Source of the DNA: Bacteroidales bacterium
Lineage (GTDB): Bacteria > Bacteroidota > Bacteroidia > Bacteroidales > UBA932
Direction: 5' to 3'
Assembly (NCBI GenBank): GCA_017557535.1
Contig: JAFYYM010000138.1
Coordinates: 1 to 64,000, forward strand
Length of the DNA: 64,000 nucleotides
Below the pieces are notes generated by a model, which worked only from the letters and a program-made list of their open reading frames with translations, had not been told where the DNA came from and did no database searches. How positions within the stretch are numbered: the stretch's first letter is position 1; each line of letters starts with the position of its first letter. A program made the position numbers and the translations under genes. Positions 1 through 9,100 of this stretch are shown here, one piece after another.

Positions 1-28
1 CCTGAGCCAGGATCAAACTCTTCTTTGT
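1..28 (-). rRNA. 16S ribosomal RNA, 5' end only (partial)
   Basis: The reverse complement of the first bases contains AGAGTTTGATCCTGGCTCAG, the universal 5' motif of bacterial 16S rRNA (primer 27F site). The gene reads leftwards and leaves the window at position 1, so only about 28 bases are present. The mature 5' end is placed by alignment to the usual start a few bases before GAAGAGTTTG and may be off by a few bases. Confidence 0.95.
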
Positions 29-182
29 ATATACACTATAAATCTTAGCTTGACCCGGCAACGCTTCCTTATAAGGAATTAACGCTCTCGATTAATTTTA
101 ATCTCGGTACTTGCTTGTACTAATCTTTCAACCTTGTCAATGAACTCGTCAAAAAATCCCATTCGACTTGCGAACGGGACTG
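29..182 (-). other. 16S rRNA leader with palindromes
   Basis: This is the transcribed spacer between the rrn promoter and the mature 16S 5' end. It holds a perfect 14-bp palindrome, TTCCTTATAAGGAA, at 65-78, and an inverted repeat GATTA-ATTT-TAATC at 90-103. Such leader structures usually take part in 16S precursor folding and RNase processing or antitermination; that role is inferred here. Confidence 0.6.
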
Positions 183-213
183 CAAATATAGAAAGAATTT
201 TTAAACTGGCAAA
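183..213 (-). promoter_or_regulatory. rRNA operon promoter, Bacteroidota type
   Basis: On the minus strand there is TTTG (210-213), a 19-bp spacer, and TATATTTG (183-190). This is an exact match to the -33 TTTG / -7 TAnnTTTG consensus of the Bacteroidota primary sigma factor, at the preferred spacing. It lies about 155 bp upstream of the 16S start, and the surrounding DNA is AT-rich as expected for a strong stable-RNA promoter. Confidence 0.85.
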
Positions 214-229
214 AAATTTTAATGAATTT

Positions 230-1657
230 TTAAGTTTTATTTAGTTTTCTTTCATTCATGGAAATCCTCGCCAGAAGCTCATATGTTCGTAAACTATCTT
301 TATACAAGTTGTTAGTATTAACCTTAACAATATCAAGCGAAGCGTCTGAATTATCATCCCACCGCCTGCAATTGTAAACGACATCATATATCCTGCCGAT
401 CTGATACTCCCTGGATACTCTCAAACCGACCGCATAATCCTCACCATATTTGGTCACAGGGAAGTTGATTCTTCTCAACATCGGCACAAAGAACCCCCTG
501 GGAGCGCCCAGCCCATTAATCCTGAGGGCATTGTTGCGGCCATTCTCAGGAGTCCACTCTTTGTGGTCGATAATACCCGGAGGGATGGTGTTCATGTTGA
601 AATCCGTTATCCGATAAGTTCCCACCACCATGGCGCATTTCTGCGCATAAAACGCATCCACGAACTTCTGGACTGTGTTTTCATCGTAATACACATCATC
701 CGAGTCGAGCTGGATCGCGAATTTCCCGCATTGGGGATGATGGATGGCTGCGTTCCAATTCCCTCCTATCGCATGATAAGACTTGTCTTGGGCTATATAA
801 ATGAGTTTAGGATCACTCAGGAAACTCTTTATCACCTCTACTGTCCCGTCCGTGGAGTTATCGTCAACGACTATCACATTGTATTTAAATGACGTCTTTT
901 GCCCAAGGGCGGAAGCCAAGGCGTCTCCGATGGTCCTTACCCTATTCTTACAAGGGATCACTACTGACGCCTCATATTCGAAACCCTGGACATCGAGATC
1001 GACCGGCTCGAACTCAGGTTCAAGATATCCACCGATATCCTTGAGATGGTTGGTGCAGGCTTTCTCCATCTCAATCTGAACCGACCGGTTCTTTGGATCA
1101 ACATAGTCGAACAGCTTATCACCAGATTTACGGGTGTCAGTCTCTATTTCATAATAAAGGTATTCACTTATATGTACCAGACTCCCCTTCTGGGAGACCT
1201 TGAGACGAAGGTCGTACAATCCCGCATACAGGAAGTCATCTCTCATCCTCTCCACGGCCTCCCGGAAAGCAGACGCCCTGAATATCATCACGGAACCGAA
1301 GTCGAAGTCATCCCGCAATGCTCCTTTTTGGCAATCGATGACAGGAGCGAAGGTTCTCTCCCCTGATATTTCCTTGATATGATCAGAATAAACCATCGAG
1401 GCGGAAGTGTCCTCGGCGACCGAGAGGAAACGCTCCAGGGAGTATTTTCCTAAACTCAACACGGTCGTCTTCGTGTAAAGCATGACAAAAGGAGCCTCAA
1501 CTTTCGATGCCATGAGACGCATGGAAGCGGTGCTCTTGAAAGACGCGGCGTCGATGGGAATGACCCTCGACACCTCATTCTCCGCTTTGAGATTATTCAT
1601 GGTCTCAGCAATCTGTCCTTCGCTGACATATGGGATAAAGCAGTCTATTCTTCGCAT
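230..1657 (-). CDS. Tandem family 2 glycosyltransferase
   Basis: This is a 475-residue protein with a clear GT-A family 2 domain in its C-terminal half. It begins with VVIPCKNR near residue 236, then [10 protein letters not shown], and the metal/nucleotide motif DSDD is at 318-321. The first about 220 residues ([23 protein letters not shown]) look like a second, degenerate GT2 fold, an arrangement common in Bacteroidales surface-polysaccharide enzymes. It probably transfers a sugar from a nucleotide-sugar in the cytoplasm during polysaccharide or glycoprotein synthesis; donor and acceptor cannot be read. The start at MRRIDCF was chosen because the 37 codons upstream are hydrophobic, AT-rich and overlap the divergent promoter region. 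No transmembrane segment remains after this choice. Confidence 0.8.
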   Translation of the reverse strand: MRRIDCFIPYVSEGQIAETMNNLKAENEVSRVIPIDAASFKSTASMRLMASKVEAPFVMLYTKTTVLSLGKYSLERFLSVAEDTSASMVYSDHIKEISGERTFAPVIDCQKGALRDDFDFGSVMIFRASAFREAVERMRDDFLYAGLYDLRLKVSQKGSLVHISEYLYYEIETDTRKSGDKLFDYVDPKNRSVQIEMEKACTNHLKDIGGYLEPEFEPVDLDVQGFEYEASVVIPCKNRVRTIGDALASALGQKTSFKYNVIVVDDNSTDGTVEVIKSFLSDPKLIYIAQDKSYHAIGGNWNAAIHHPQCGKFAIQLDSDDVYYDENTVQKFVDAFYAQKCAMVVGTYRITDFNMNTIPPGIIDHKEWTPENGRNNALRINGLGAPRGFFVPMLRRINFPVTKYGEDYAVGLRVSREYQIGRIYDVVYNCRRWDDNSDASLDIVKVNTNNLYKDSLRTYELLARISMNERKLNKT

Positions 1658-1680
1658 GATAAAACTTATGTTGGTAAAGA

Positions 1681-1688
1681 CAAAAATA
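1681..1688 (-). promoter_or_regulatory. Putative -7 element for the tandem glycosyltransferase
   Basis: TATTTTTG on the minus strand fits TAnnTTTG and lies 23 bp upstream of the ATG at 1657. No TTTG is seen at the ideal 19-21 bp spacing, so support is partial. Confidence 0.4.
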
Positions 1689-1710
1689 AGAAAATATCGC
1701 CAAAGATTAA

Positions 1711-1718
1711 TATATTTG
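1711..1718 (+). promoter_or_regulatory. Putative -7 element for the DPM1-like gene and pyrC
   Basis: TATATTTG fits TAnnTTTG and lies 27 bp before the ATG at 1746. A good -33 TTTG at 19-21 bp is not evident. The out-of-frame ATG at 1726 opens only a four-codon reading frame (MKTR-stop). Confidence 0.45.
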
Positions 1719-1745
1719 TGGAACGATGAAAACCAGATAAGCCGT

Positions 1746-2468
1746 ATGGACAAGAAAGTTGTAATCATCCCGACCTATAATGAGAAAGAGAACATCGAAG
1801 CGATCATCAGGAAAGTGTTCACCCTCGATGGCGAGTATCATATACTGGTCATCGATGATGGATCCCCTGACGGGACAGCCTCCATTGTCAAATCATTAAT
1901 GAACGAGTTCCCGGAAAGGCTTCATATCATCGAGCGCACCGGGAAACAAGGACTAGGGACAGCATACATCACGGGTTTCAAGTGGTCCCTCGAGAATGGA
2001 TACGACTTCACTTTCGAGATGGACGCGGATTTTTCCCACAATCCCGATGATCTACCAAAACTTCATGCGGCCTGTGCCGAATGTGGTGGAGTCGCTGTAG
2101 GTTCACGCTACTGCGACGGGATCAGCGTCGTCAACTGGCCGATCGGCAGGATCCTGATGTCCTATTACGCCTCGAAATATGTCAGATTCGTCCTCGGCAT
2201 GAAAGTCCATGACTGCACAGCAGGATTCAAATGCTACAGCCGTCAGTGCCTGGAGGCTATTGACTTGGATGATATCCGGATGAAAGGCTACGGGTTCCAG
2301 ATCGAGATGAAATACACAGCCTATAGGCTCGGATTCAAGGTGACTGAGGTGCCGATAATATTCGTGAACCGCAAGTTGGGAACCTCCAAGATGAGCAGCG
2401 GTATTTTCGGGGAAGCGTTCTGGGGCGTTATCAAATTAAGATTCAGAAAGTTCCATAGTAAAGGATAG
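1746..2468 (+). CDS. Polyprenol-phosphate mannosyltransferase-like GT2 (DPM1 type)
   Basis: This 240-residue GT-A protein has [11 protein letters not shown] at 8-18, [10 protein letters not shown] at 35-44 and a DAD metal motif at 93-95. The spacing and the C-terminal SKMSSG segment match the soluble DPM1-type polyprenol monophosphomannose synthases. It would transfer a hexose from GDP- or UDP-sugar to undecaprenyl or dolichyl-like phosphate on the inner face of the membrane, making a lipid-linked donor for periplasmic glycosylation. There is no membrane anchor, which is usual for the DPM1 short form. The start was chosen where homology to the family begins; the upstream in-frame codons are not GT2-like. 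It is followed within 2 nt by pyrC, so the two are very likely co-transcribed. Confidence 0.85.
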   Translation: MDKKVVIIPTYNEKENIEAIIRKVFTLDGEYHILVIDDGSPDGTASIVKSLMNEFPERLHIIERTGKQGLGTAYITGFKWSLENGYDFTFEMDADFSHNPDDLPKLHAACAECGGVAVGSRYCDGISVVNWPIGRILMSYYASKYVRFVLGMKVHDCTAGFKCYSRQCLEAIDLDDIRMKGYGFQIEMKYTAYRLGFKVTEVPIIFVNRKLGTSKMSSGIFGEAFWGVIKLRFRKFHSKG

Positions 2469-2470
2469 TG

Positions 2471-3850
2471 ATGCCGATCACCCTCCTGAAAAACGCCGAG
2501 ATAGTGACGGGAGCCTCCGTATCCAAGGGGACTCTCGGCATAGAGGGTGAACTTATCTCCGGGATCTGGAAGGAAACGCCCAATATTCCTGGCGCTGAGG
2601 TTATTGACATGAAAGGATGCCTGGTCATGGCCGGAGGAATAGATGCCCATGTCCATTTCCGGGAGCCAGGAATGACCAGGAAAGCGGACATTGGAAGCGA
2701 ATCATTCGCGGCTGTCCTCGGAGGTATCACCTCATTCATAGACATGCCCAACACCATCCCCCAGGCAACTTCGATTGAGGCAATTGAGTGGAAGCTCGGC
2801 AGAGCCAGCGAGACTTCTTCCGCCAACTTCGGGTTCCACATCGGAGCGACAAACTCCAATGCCGCCATGATACGGGAATATATCGACTGCGGTAAGGGTG
2901 ACATGTTCGGTGGAATCAAGGTGTTCATGGGCTCCTCCACAGGTAACATGCTGGTGGACAAGGACAGTGTCCTGGAAGACCTGTTCAAAATCAAGGGAAA
3001 GACAATCCTCATCCACAGCGAAGACGAGGGTATTATAAGAAGGAATCTGGACAAAGCCAGGGAAGAATACGGAGACGCTATCCCCTTTGAAGCCCATCCC
3101 CTCATCAGGAGCAGGGAGGCTTGTGTGAAGTCCACCGCTAAAGCCATTGAGCTGGCAGTCAAGTACGGGACACGTCTGCATATTCTTCATGTATCAACAA
3201 AAGAAGAAGTCTCAATGATCAGGGAAGCCAAGAAGGCCAACCCTGAGATTACCGCCGAGACTTCCGCAAACTATCTGTGGTTCAGCGAGAAGGATTATCC
3301 CAGAATGGCCGGGATGCTGAAATGCAATCCGGCTGTCAAATCAGCGTCCGACAAGGACGCCTTGATCGAGGCTCTGGCAGATGGCACAATCGACACTATC
3401 GGATCCGACCATGCTCCTCACTTGAGGGAAGAGAAGCTCAAACCCTATCTGGAGTGTCCTTCCGGATTGCCTACAATCCAACAATCCCTTCCCGCGGTCT
3501 TGACAATAGCGCGGGAGCATGGGATCCCTCTTCAAAGGATAGCATCAGCATTCTCCGAGAAAGTGGCGGATATATTCGGGATAGTCGGACGAGGCTATTT
3601 GAAGCCAGGATTATTCGCTGACATAGTCGTCATTGACCCCGATGAGGAATTCACCGTTGGGACACCAGCGTATAAATGCGGTTGGTCCCCTTATGAGGGG
3701 TGCCGTATGAAGGGGGCCGTAAAGATGGTGTGGCTCAACGGATCACTTGTCGTGAGCGAAGGCAAACCCTCTGATTATTGCTTCAGCAGTCGTAAGGAAA
3801 TCCTATTCCGATCGAGATCCACTGACAGTACGCTCACCTGCACTTTCTGA
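2471..3850 (+). CDS. pyrC: Dihydroorotase, C-terminus overlapping tex
   Basis: An amidohydrolase-superfamily enzyme of 459 residues that cyclises N-carbamoyl-aspartate to dihydroorotate, the third step of pyrimidine synthesis. The zinc site signature DAHVHFREPG is at 59-68 and GSDHAPH lies in the last third; a conserved lysine (GGIKVFMGSS) could carry the carboxylated metal bridge. The start is the ATG at 2471, directly after a possible GTG. The last 25 codons run into the end of tex on the other strand. From memory of the family, the protein would be expected to end a dozen or so residues earlier, near ILFRSR, so the tail looks like an extension. Paired with the DPM1-like gene in one transcript. 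Confidence 0.92.
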   Translation: MPITLLKNAEIVTGASVSKGTLGIEGELISGIWKETPNIPGAEVIDMKGCLVMAGGIDAHVHFREPGMTRKADIGSESFAAVLGGITSFIDMPNTIPQATSIEAIEWKLGRASETSSANFGFHIGATNSNAAMIREYIDCGKGDMFGGIKVFMGSSTGNMLVDKDSVLEDLFKIKGKTILIHSEDEGIIRRNLDKAREEYGDAIPFEAHPLIRSREACVKSTAKAIELAVKYGTRLHILHVSTKEEVSMIREAKKANPEITAETSANYLWFSEKDYPRMAGMLKCNPAVKSASDKDALIEALADGTIDTIGSDHAPHLREEKLKPYLECPSGLPTIQQSLPAVLTIAREHGIPLQRIASAFSEKVADIFGIVGRGYLKPGLFADIVVIDPDEEFTVGTPAYKCGWSPYEGCRMKGAVKMVWLNGSLVVSEGKPSDYCFSSRKEILFRSRSTDSTLTCTF

Positions 3851-5895
3851 TGAAGCTTAAGCTTCTCTCCACGCATCTGGGAGACATGAATGAGACCATT
3901 CTCGTGGATACCAATATCAACGAAGGCACCGAAGGCGGTCACATTTGTCACTATTCCAGGAAGTTCCATCCCCGCCTTAAGGTCTTCTATCTCATGTATA
4001 TCGTCGGCGAAACTGAATTCCTGAGCCTCCTGTCTGGGATCAAGCCCTGGCTTGGATAGCTCCTTCAAGATGTCATTTATAGTGGGTAGACCAAACTCCC
4101 CTTCCACATACTTAGAAGGATCTATCTTCTTTATCAGTGCCTCATTACCAACTAGTTCCTTGGAGGAAACCCCAAGATCTGCCGCCATTTTAGAGACTAT
4201 ATGATAGCACTCGGGATGGACAGCTGAGTTGTCCAAGGGATTCGCGGCACCATGTATCCTGAGGAAGCCGGCACATTGCTCGAATGCCTTGGGGCCCAGC
4301 TTCGGAACATCATGCAGCTGCTCCCTGGATGAGAAGCCCCCCTCAGAGTTTCTGTACGACACGATGTTGGTTGCGAGAGCGGGACCGATTCCGGAAACAT
4401 AGCTCAAGAGATATGGGCTGGCGGTATTGAGGTTCACACCTACACTATTCACACAAATCGCCACAGTGTTATCCAGTTTCTCTCTCAGGAGATTCTGATC
4501 CACATCATGTTGATACTGCCCTATTCCCAAGGACTTGGGATCGATTTTCACCAGCTCAGCCAAAGGATCCATAAGCCGCCGGCCGATAGAGACAGCTCCC
4601 CTGACAGTCACATCCTCATCTGGGAATTCCTTACGCGCGACCTCCGAGGCGGAATAGATCGACGCCCCATCCTCACTGACTGTATAGACTTTCACATTAT
4701 CGGGAATCCCGACCTTTTTCACAAAGTCCTCCGTCTCCCTGGACGCCGTTCCGTTGCCGATGGCAATGACCTCGATGCCGTACCGCTCAATCATATCCGA
4801 GACAGCCATTATAGACTTGATCTTCTCGCTCTGCGGCGGATGCGGATAGATGATGGAGTGATACAGCAGGTTGCCATGCTCGTCAAGACATGCTATCTTG
4901 CAACCATTCCGGAAACCAGGGTCTATCGCCATGGTCCTTTTCTGTCCAACTGGAGGAGACAAGAGCAATTGCGTCAAATTCTCCCCGAAAACCGCGATAG
5001 ACTCTATGTCCGCCTTCTCTTTAGCCTCCTTTAGGACTTCATTGGAGATAGACGGCTCAAGAAGACGCTTGAATGAGTCGTCCACGGCTTCCCGAATCTG
5101 TTCCGCCAGCTTCGGGCCGGGATATCTCTTCTCCTGGCAGAAATCATAATAGATCTTCTTGCCACACTTCTCTGGATCAGCGTCTAATCCAACCGACAGG
5201 AAGCCTTCCTTCTCCGCCCTCAAGATCGCCAATAGGTTATGGGATGGGATTCTCTGAAGAGGCATGGAGAAATTGAAATACGCTCTGTATTTGGAAGCCT
5301 CAGGGTCCGTCGCGGCGGATTTGGTGGCTTTGGACTCCACACGACGTGTCCTGAATATCTGGCGCAACGAATCACGGATCTTAGCGGACTCAGAGAACCG
5401 CTCAGCAAGTATATCCCTTGCCCCGGAAAGAGCATCCTGGACATCCACCACATTATCGTTCAAGTATTTCCGGGCCTCCGACTCGGGATCCGAGACCTGA
5501 AGGTTCCACATCTTATCCGCCAAAGGTTCCAATCCTTTTTCTTTAGCGACAGTGGCCCTGGTACGGCGTTTAGGGCGATATGGAAGATAAAGATCCTCCA
5601 ATTCACTGGAGACCAAGCAGTTCTCAATCTGGGACTTGAGCTCTGGAGTCAGTTTACCTTGTTCCTCGATAGTGGCCAGGATCCCGGCCTTGCGCTTATC
5701 CATCTCGGAGAAAACATCACTCCAATGCTTGATTTCAGCTACAGCCATATCGTCCAAACCACCGGTCTTCTCCTTGCGGTAGCGGCTGATGAAAGGGATA
5801 GTCGCCCCTTCTTCGAAAAGGCCTATACAATTCTCAACCTGCCAGTCCTTGACAGAGAGCTTGCGGGCTATCTCTTTAATATAAAGCGATTTCAT
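3775..5895 (-). CDS. tex: Tex-family transcription accessory / RNA-binding protein
   Basis: This 706-residue protein has the full Tex layout: an N-terminal helical region (GATIPFISRYRKEKTGG near 30), a YqgF/RNase H-like domain (MAIDPGFRNGCK), tandem helix-hairpin-helix segments (GIGPALATNIVSYR, VPKLGPKAFEQCAGF) and a C-terminal S1 domain ending in LDRNRISLRL. Tex binds nucleic acid and influences transcription; its exact role in Bacteroidota is not settled. Its start lies 2 nt downstream of the ClC channel stop, so it is expressed from that operon. Its 3' end overlaps pyrC by 76 bp. Confidence 0.93.
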   Translation of the reverse strand: MKSLYIKEIARKLSVKDWQVENCIGLFEEGATIPFISRYRKEKTGGLDDMAVAEIKHWSDVFSEMDKRKAGILATIEEQGKLTPELKSQIENCLVSSELEDLYLPYRPKRRTRATVAKEKGLEPLADKMWNLQVSDPESEARKYLNDNVVDVQDALSGARDILAERFSESAKIRDSLRQIFRTRRVESKATKSAATDPEASKYRAYFNFSMPLQRIPSHNLLAILRAEKEGFLSVGLDADPEKCGKKIYYDFCQEKRYPGPKLAEQIREAVDDSFKRLLEPSISNEVLKEAKEKADIESIAVFGENLTQLLLSPPVGQKRTMAIDPGFRNGCKIACLDEHGNLLYHSIIYPHPPQSEKIKSIMAVSDMIERYGIEVIAIGNGTASRETEDFVKKVGIPDNVKVYTVSEDGASIYSASEVARKEFPDEDVTVRGAVSIGRRLMDPLAELVKIDPKSLGIGQYQHDVDQNLLREKLDNTVAICVNSVGVNLNTASPYLLSYVSGIGPALATNIVSYRNSEGGFSSREQLHDVPKLGPKAFEQCAGFLRIHGAANPLDNSAVHPECYHIVSKMAADLGVSSKELVGNEALIKKIDPSKYVEGEFGLPTINDILKELSKPGLDPRQEAQEFSFADDIHEIEDLKAGMELPGIVTNVTAFGAFVDIGIHENGLIHVSQMRGEKLKLHQKVQVSVLSVDLDRNRISLRLLKQ

Positions 5896-5897
5896 AT

Positions 5898-7655
5898 CTA
5901 ATCCTGAGAGAACATCCTTAACTCATCCCTGTATGCCGAGAATATCTTCGACTTGGAGACAAAACCAATATATGCCCTATCCGAGCGCCTGACAACGGGC
6001 AGATTCCATGCGGAAGTGGTCTCGAACTTCCTCATCACCGAATCCATACTCTCATCATCATAAACATACTCCACGGCGCTGCGCATGAAATTGAAGACAT
6101 GCAGTGTGTCATATTCCCCGGCCCTGAACATATCCTTCCTGATGTCCTCAAGCGACACATATCCTTGGAAACGGCCTTTTGAGTCAACCACTGGGAAGAC
6201 ATTCCTTGAAGATTCCGATACCACTTCCACCAGTTTTCCGAGGGTGTCATCAATCTTGATCGGAGAGAAGTCGTTCTCTATCACATCATTGACCTTAAGG
6301 AGCGTAAGGACAGCCTGGTCGCTGTCATGAGTGAGCAACTCCCCTCTCTGGGCGATACGCTTGGTGTAGATGGAATACTTCTCGACAAGTCTGGTCGTGC
6401 CGAAAGCTATAGTGGCAGTCAGAATCAATGGGAGGAACAATTCGTAGCCTCCTGAGATCTCCGCGATCAAGAAGATGGCAGTCATCGGAGCCTGCATCAC
6501 CCCTGCCATCAGGCCAGCCATACCGACCAACACGAAATTCTGCTCTGGAACAGACAGCGAGGTACCTGACAAAAGAAGGTTCAGAGTCCTCGCCACCACG
6601 AAACCAGCGATAGCCCCGACGAAAAGAGTCGGACCGAAAGTACCGCCAACTCCCCCTCCAGCGTTGGTCAAAGTCATTGAGAAGACCTTCAGCAGCAGGA
6701 TTAGCAGGAAAAACACCGGAACCGACCAGGGGCTCCTGGACAGGAAATCCAGAGGTGTCTGCCCATCCAGCGAAAGCTCCTTCCCGTTAAGAAGGACACC
6801 AAGCGAATCATAACCCTCTCCATACAGTTGCGGGAAGAGGAATATCAGAAGACCAAGACCGAGAGCGCATAGTCCCCATCGGAGGTAAGTGTCGCTCATC
6901 TTCCTGATCTTGTCCTCAAGCCATAGCGTGGTCCTTATGAAGTAAATCGAACAACCTCCGCAGAAAACCCCAAGAATAAGGTAGAAGGGGATATTCGCCA
7001 GATTGAAAGGAGTCAAGGCGCATTCGAAGGGAGTGCTTTTCCCCAGGAATACGTATGAGACGACTGTTGCCGAGACCGTGGAAAGCAGCAAAGGCATCAT
7101 AGAGTTCATGGAGATATTGAACAAGAGTATCTCCAGAACGAACAGTACTCCGGCCAGTGGAGCCTTGAATATTCCCGCCACAGCGGCGGCGGCTCCACAA
7201 CCTAGAAGGATGGTCATGCTCCTGTACGACATTCCCGCCTTGCGCGCGAAATTGGATCCGATCGCCGCTCCGGTATATACGATTGGGGCCTCAGCACCCA
7301 CGGAACCTCCAAACCCGATCGTGACCGAGCTGGCGACAATAGAGGACCAAGTGTTGTGAGGTTTTATTCTCGATTCATGCCTGGAAACCGCCTGAAGAGC
7401 CTTCGTGACCCCGTGACCTATATTGTCCTTCAACAGGTAACGGCAAAAAAGCATTGCCAGAAGCATTCCCACTCCCGGCAACACAATGAAGTACAAAGCA
7501 CCGTCCCATAAATCCCCAAACACGTTTCCCAAACCTCTCTGGATGAGACTGATCAGAGTCTTCAAGATGACAGCGGCCAGACCCACCACGAGTCCGGTGA
7601 CCACGCTGAGCACCAGAAGCTGATTCCTCTCGGAGAGACGTGAGATGGGATTCAT
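5898..7655 (-). CDS. ClC-family chloride channel/antiporter with CBS pair
   Basis: A 585-residue membrane protein. The N-terminal about 440 residues carry the ClC core: GFGGSVGAEAP contains the gating-glutamate region (the usual GREGP reads GAEAP but keeps the glutamate), followed by GGVGGTFGPTL and many hydrophobic helices. The C-terminal about 130 residues form a pair of CBS domains (VFPVVDSKGRFQGYVSLEDI and NLPVVRRSDRAYIGFVSKSKI), which usually bind adenine nucleotides and regulate ClC proteins. Whether it is a channel or a chloride/proton exchanger cannot be decided with confidence. It sits between a small exported protein (12 nt upstream) and tex (2 nt downstream). Confidence 0.9.
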   Translation of the reverse strand: MNPISRLSERNQLLVLSVVTGLVVGLAAVILKTLISLIQRGLGNVFGDLWDGALYFIVLPGVGMLLAMLFCRYLLKDNIGHGVTKALQAVSRHESRIKPHNTWSSIVASSVTIGFGGSVGAEAPIVYTGAAIGSNFARKAGMSYRSMTILLGCGAAAAVAGIFKAPLAGVLFVLEILLFNISMNSMMPLLLSTVSATVVSYVFLGKSTPFECALTPFNLANIPFYLILGVFCGGCSIYFIRTTLWLEDKIRKMSDTYLRWGLCALGLGLLIFLFPQLYGEGYDSLGVLLNGKELSLDGQTPLDFLSRSPWSVPVFFLLILLLKVFSMTLTNAGGGVGGTFGPTLFVGAIAGFVVARTLNLLLSGTSLSVPEQNFVLVGMAGLMAGVMQAPMTAIFLIAEISGGYELFLPLILTATIAFGTTRLVEKYSIYTKRIAQRGELLTHDSDQAVLTLLKVNDVIENDFSPIKIDDTLGKLVEVVSESSRNVFPVVDSKGRFQGYVSLEDIRKDMFRAGEYDTLHVFNFMRSAVEYVYDDESMDSVMRKFETTSAWNLPVVRRSDRAYIGFVSKSKIFSAYRDELRMFSQD

Positions 7656-7667
7656 CAGAACGAATCT

Positions 7668-8405
7668 TTACATTCCAAGTCCGCTGATGATTCCGAAGGT
7701 TACGGATTTGAACTGAGGGCCATAACCTTCCTCGAACTGAGTCAAAGGACAATACTTCACATAGAAGCCTATCCCGCCGTATGAAAGTGCGCCGAAGACG
7801 TTATAAGTGAAGGTCTTGGTCTTGATCTGATCGGAGAAATGCTCCCCACTCTTCCATTCCTTGACAATGGAGTCATCACGGCTCTGCCCCTTGAACCTGC
7901 TCACAGCAGGGAGGTTATACTCCCCAGCGACACCGACACGGAAAGTGAACTTGTCGAAGTCCTGCTCAAATGCGATAGGGACAGACAGGGTCCTCACTGA
8001 GAGACGAGATTTCTTGATCCTCTTGAAACCGGAGTTTTCCATAGAAGAGATGGAGACCTTCTCCTTTGACGCATCTGGCTGCCAGAAGTAAGTGTCCCTG
8101 AGGCGATAATAATCCCAATCGAAATCAACTCCGAGCGTGAACATACCTGTCTCGTAGGGACGTATCCTCATTTCTATCAAGTTAATGAAGAACTCCGTGA
8201 GAGCCTTGCCCTTATTGGTCTCAAAATCAGCGTCCGCTTTAATGATGTTATGGTCGCCGAATGCGACATAGCTGATGGGTTCAGCGGAAAAAACGCCCTT
8301 CCCTATTGAGAAATCAGCATCCTCGTTGAAGTTAATTTTAGTTTGTGCGAAAAGGCCTGAACAAAACACCGTCGCCATAGTGACGATTAAGATTATCTTT
8401 TTCAT
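7668..8405 (-). CDS. Exported outer-membrane barrel-like protein
   Basis: This 245-residue protein begins with a clear signal peptide (MKKIILIVTMATVF...GLFAQ, cleavage after Ala-Gln region near 20). The mature part consists of alternating polar/hydrophobic stretches (FKRIKKSRLSVRTLSVPIAF, FTYNVFGALSYGGIGFYVKY), typical of small Bacteroidota outer-membrane beta-barrels. I do not recognise a specific family and assign no substrate. It is the first gene of a probable operon with the ClC channel and tex. Confidence 0.65.
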   Translation of the reverse strand: MKKIILIVTMATVFCSGLFAQTKINFNEDADFSIGKGVFSAEPISYVAFGDHNIIKADADFETNKGKALTEFFINLIEMRIRPYETGMFTLGVDFDWDYYRLRDTYFWQPDASKEKVSISSMENSGFKRIKKSRLSVRTLSVPIAFEQDFDKFTFRVGVAGEYNLPAVSRFKGQSRDDSIVKEWKSGEHFSDQIKTKTFTYNVFGALSYGGIGFYVKYCPLTQFEEGYGPQFKSVTFGIISGLGM

Positions 8406-8454
8406 AAAAACTGTATTTAATTCGCTAATTTAAGAATTATTCGACAAAAAGACT

Positions 8455-8462
8455 TATTTTTG
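8455..8462 (+). promoter_or_regulatory. Putative -7 element, almost leaderless
   Basis: TATTTTTG fits TAnnTTTG and ends only 5 bp before the ATG at 8468, so transcription would begin at or next to the start codon. No good -33 element is visible, so this is tentative. Confidence 0.35.
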
Positions 8463-8467
8463 ATTCC

Positions 8468-9100
8468 ATGAAAAGGGTAATTATCTCAATCGCATCGGTT
8501 ATTCTCCTCGTCATTTTCGGCTTGGTGGGCTTTAACCAAATGAAGAACAACGGCCCAAGAGGAAGGGTCATATCTCCCACAGGATCAAAGATCATCGTGG
8601 AGGAAATGAGCTATTATGTCGGCGGAGAGAAAGTATTCGGAAAGGTCTTCAAGCCCGCTGACGGGAACGGGAATTATCCCGATTCCCTCGGAGCTTTGCC
8701 TCTGGTGGTTTTCTTCCATGAACCACTGAAGACCGAATGGCCGGAGAATTTGATCAAGTCACTTGTCCCTAAAGGTGTCATTGGCTACACAAGCGGCTTC
8801 CGGGGCAGCGAAAAAGATGCGGAGTCCCTGGTGAAACGACTTCGCAAAGAGAAGATAATCATGGACGACATGGTGTTCATAATCAGCGATTCATCATGCG
8901 GCAACGAAATTGTCAAAGCCACGACACGGTTAGGACATAAGATCCAGGGTCTCATACTTATCGAGCCTTCATTGACCGGAAAAGCGAGAGAGACTTACGT
9001 GAGATACGGGCGGGAGTTCTTGACTATAAATGAAGCCTCGAAGCCCAATGCCGTTTCGATGATCGAGGACTATCTTGAGGAGAGAGGGGCGCTGAAATGA
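8468..9100 (+). CDS. Membrane-anchored alpha/beta-hydrolase-like protein, function unknown
   Basis: This 210-residue protein starts with a hydrophobic segment (residues 4-21) that would be a signal anchor or uncleaved signal. The remainder resembles an alpha/beta-hydrolase core: LPLVVFFHEPLK, a possible nucleophile region FIISDSSCGNEIV, and GLILIEPSLTG. The usual GxSxG elbow is altered to SDSSCG, so catalysis is uncertain; the nucleophile could be Ser or Cys, or the protein may be non-enzymatic. It overlaps the next gene by four bases (ATGA), so the pair is translationally coupled. Confidence 0.6.
   Translation: MKRVIISIASVILLVIFGLVGFNQMKNNGPRGRVISPTGSKIIVEEMSYYVGGEKVFGKVFKPADGNGNYPDSLGALPLVVFFHEPLKTEWPENLIKSLVPKGVIGYTSGFRGSEKDAESLVKRLRKEKIIMDDMVFIISDSSCGNEIVKATTRLGHKIQGLILIEPSLTGKARETYVRYGREFLTINEASKPNAVSMIEDYLEERGALK

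Noticed and set aside
5239..5901. 220-codon forward frame opposite tex
   Set aside because: Antisense to the conserved N-terminal part of tex, with no motifs.
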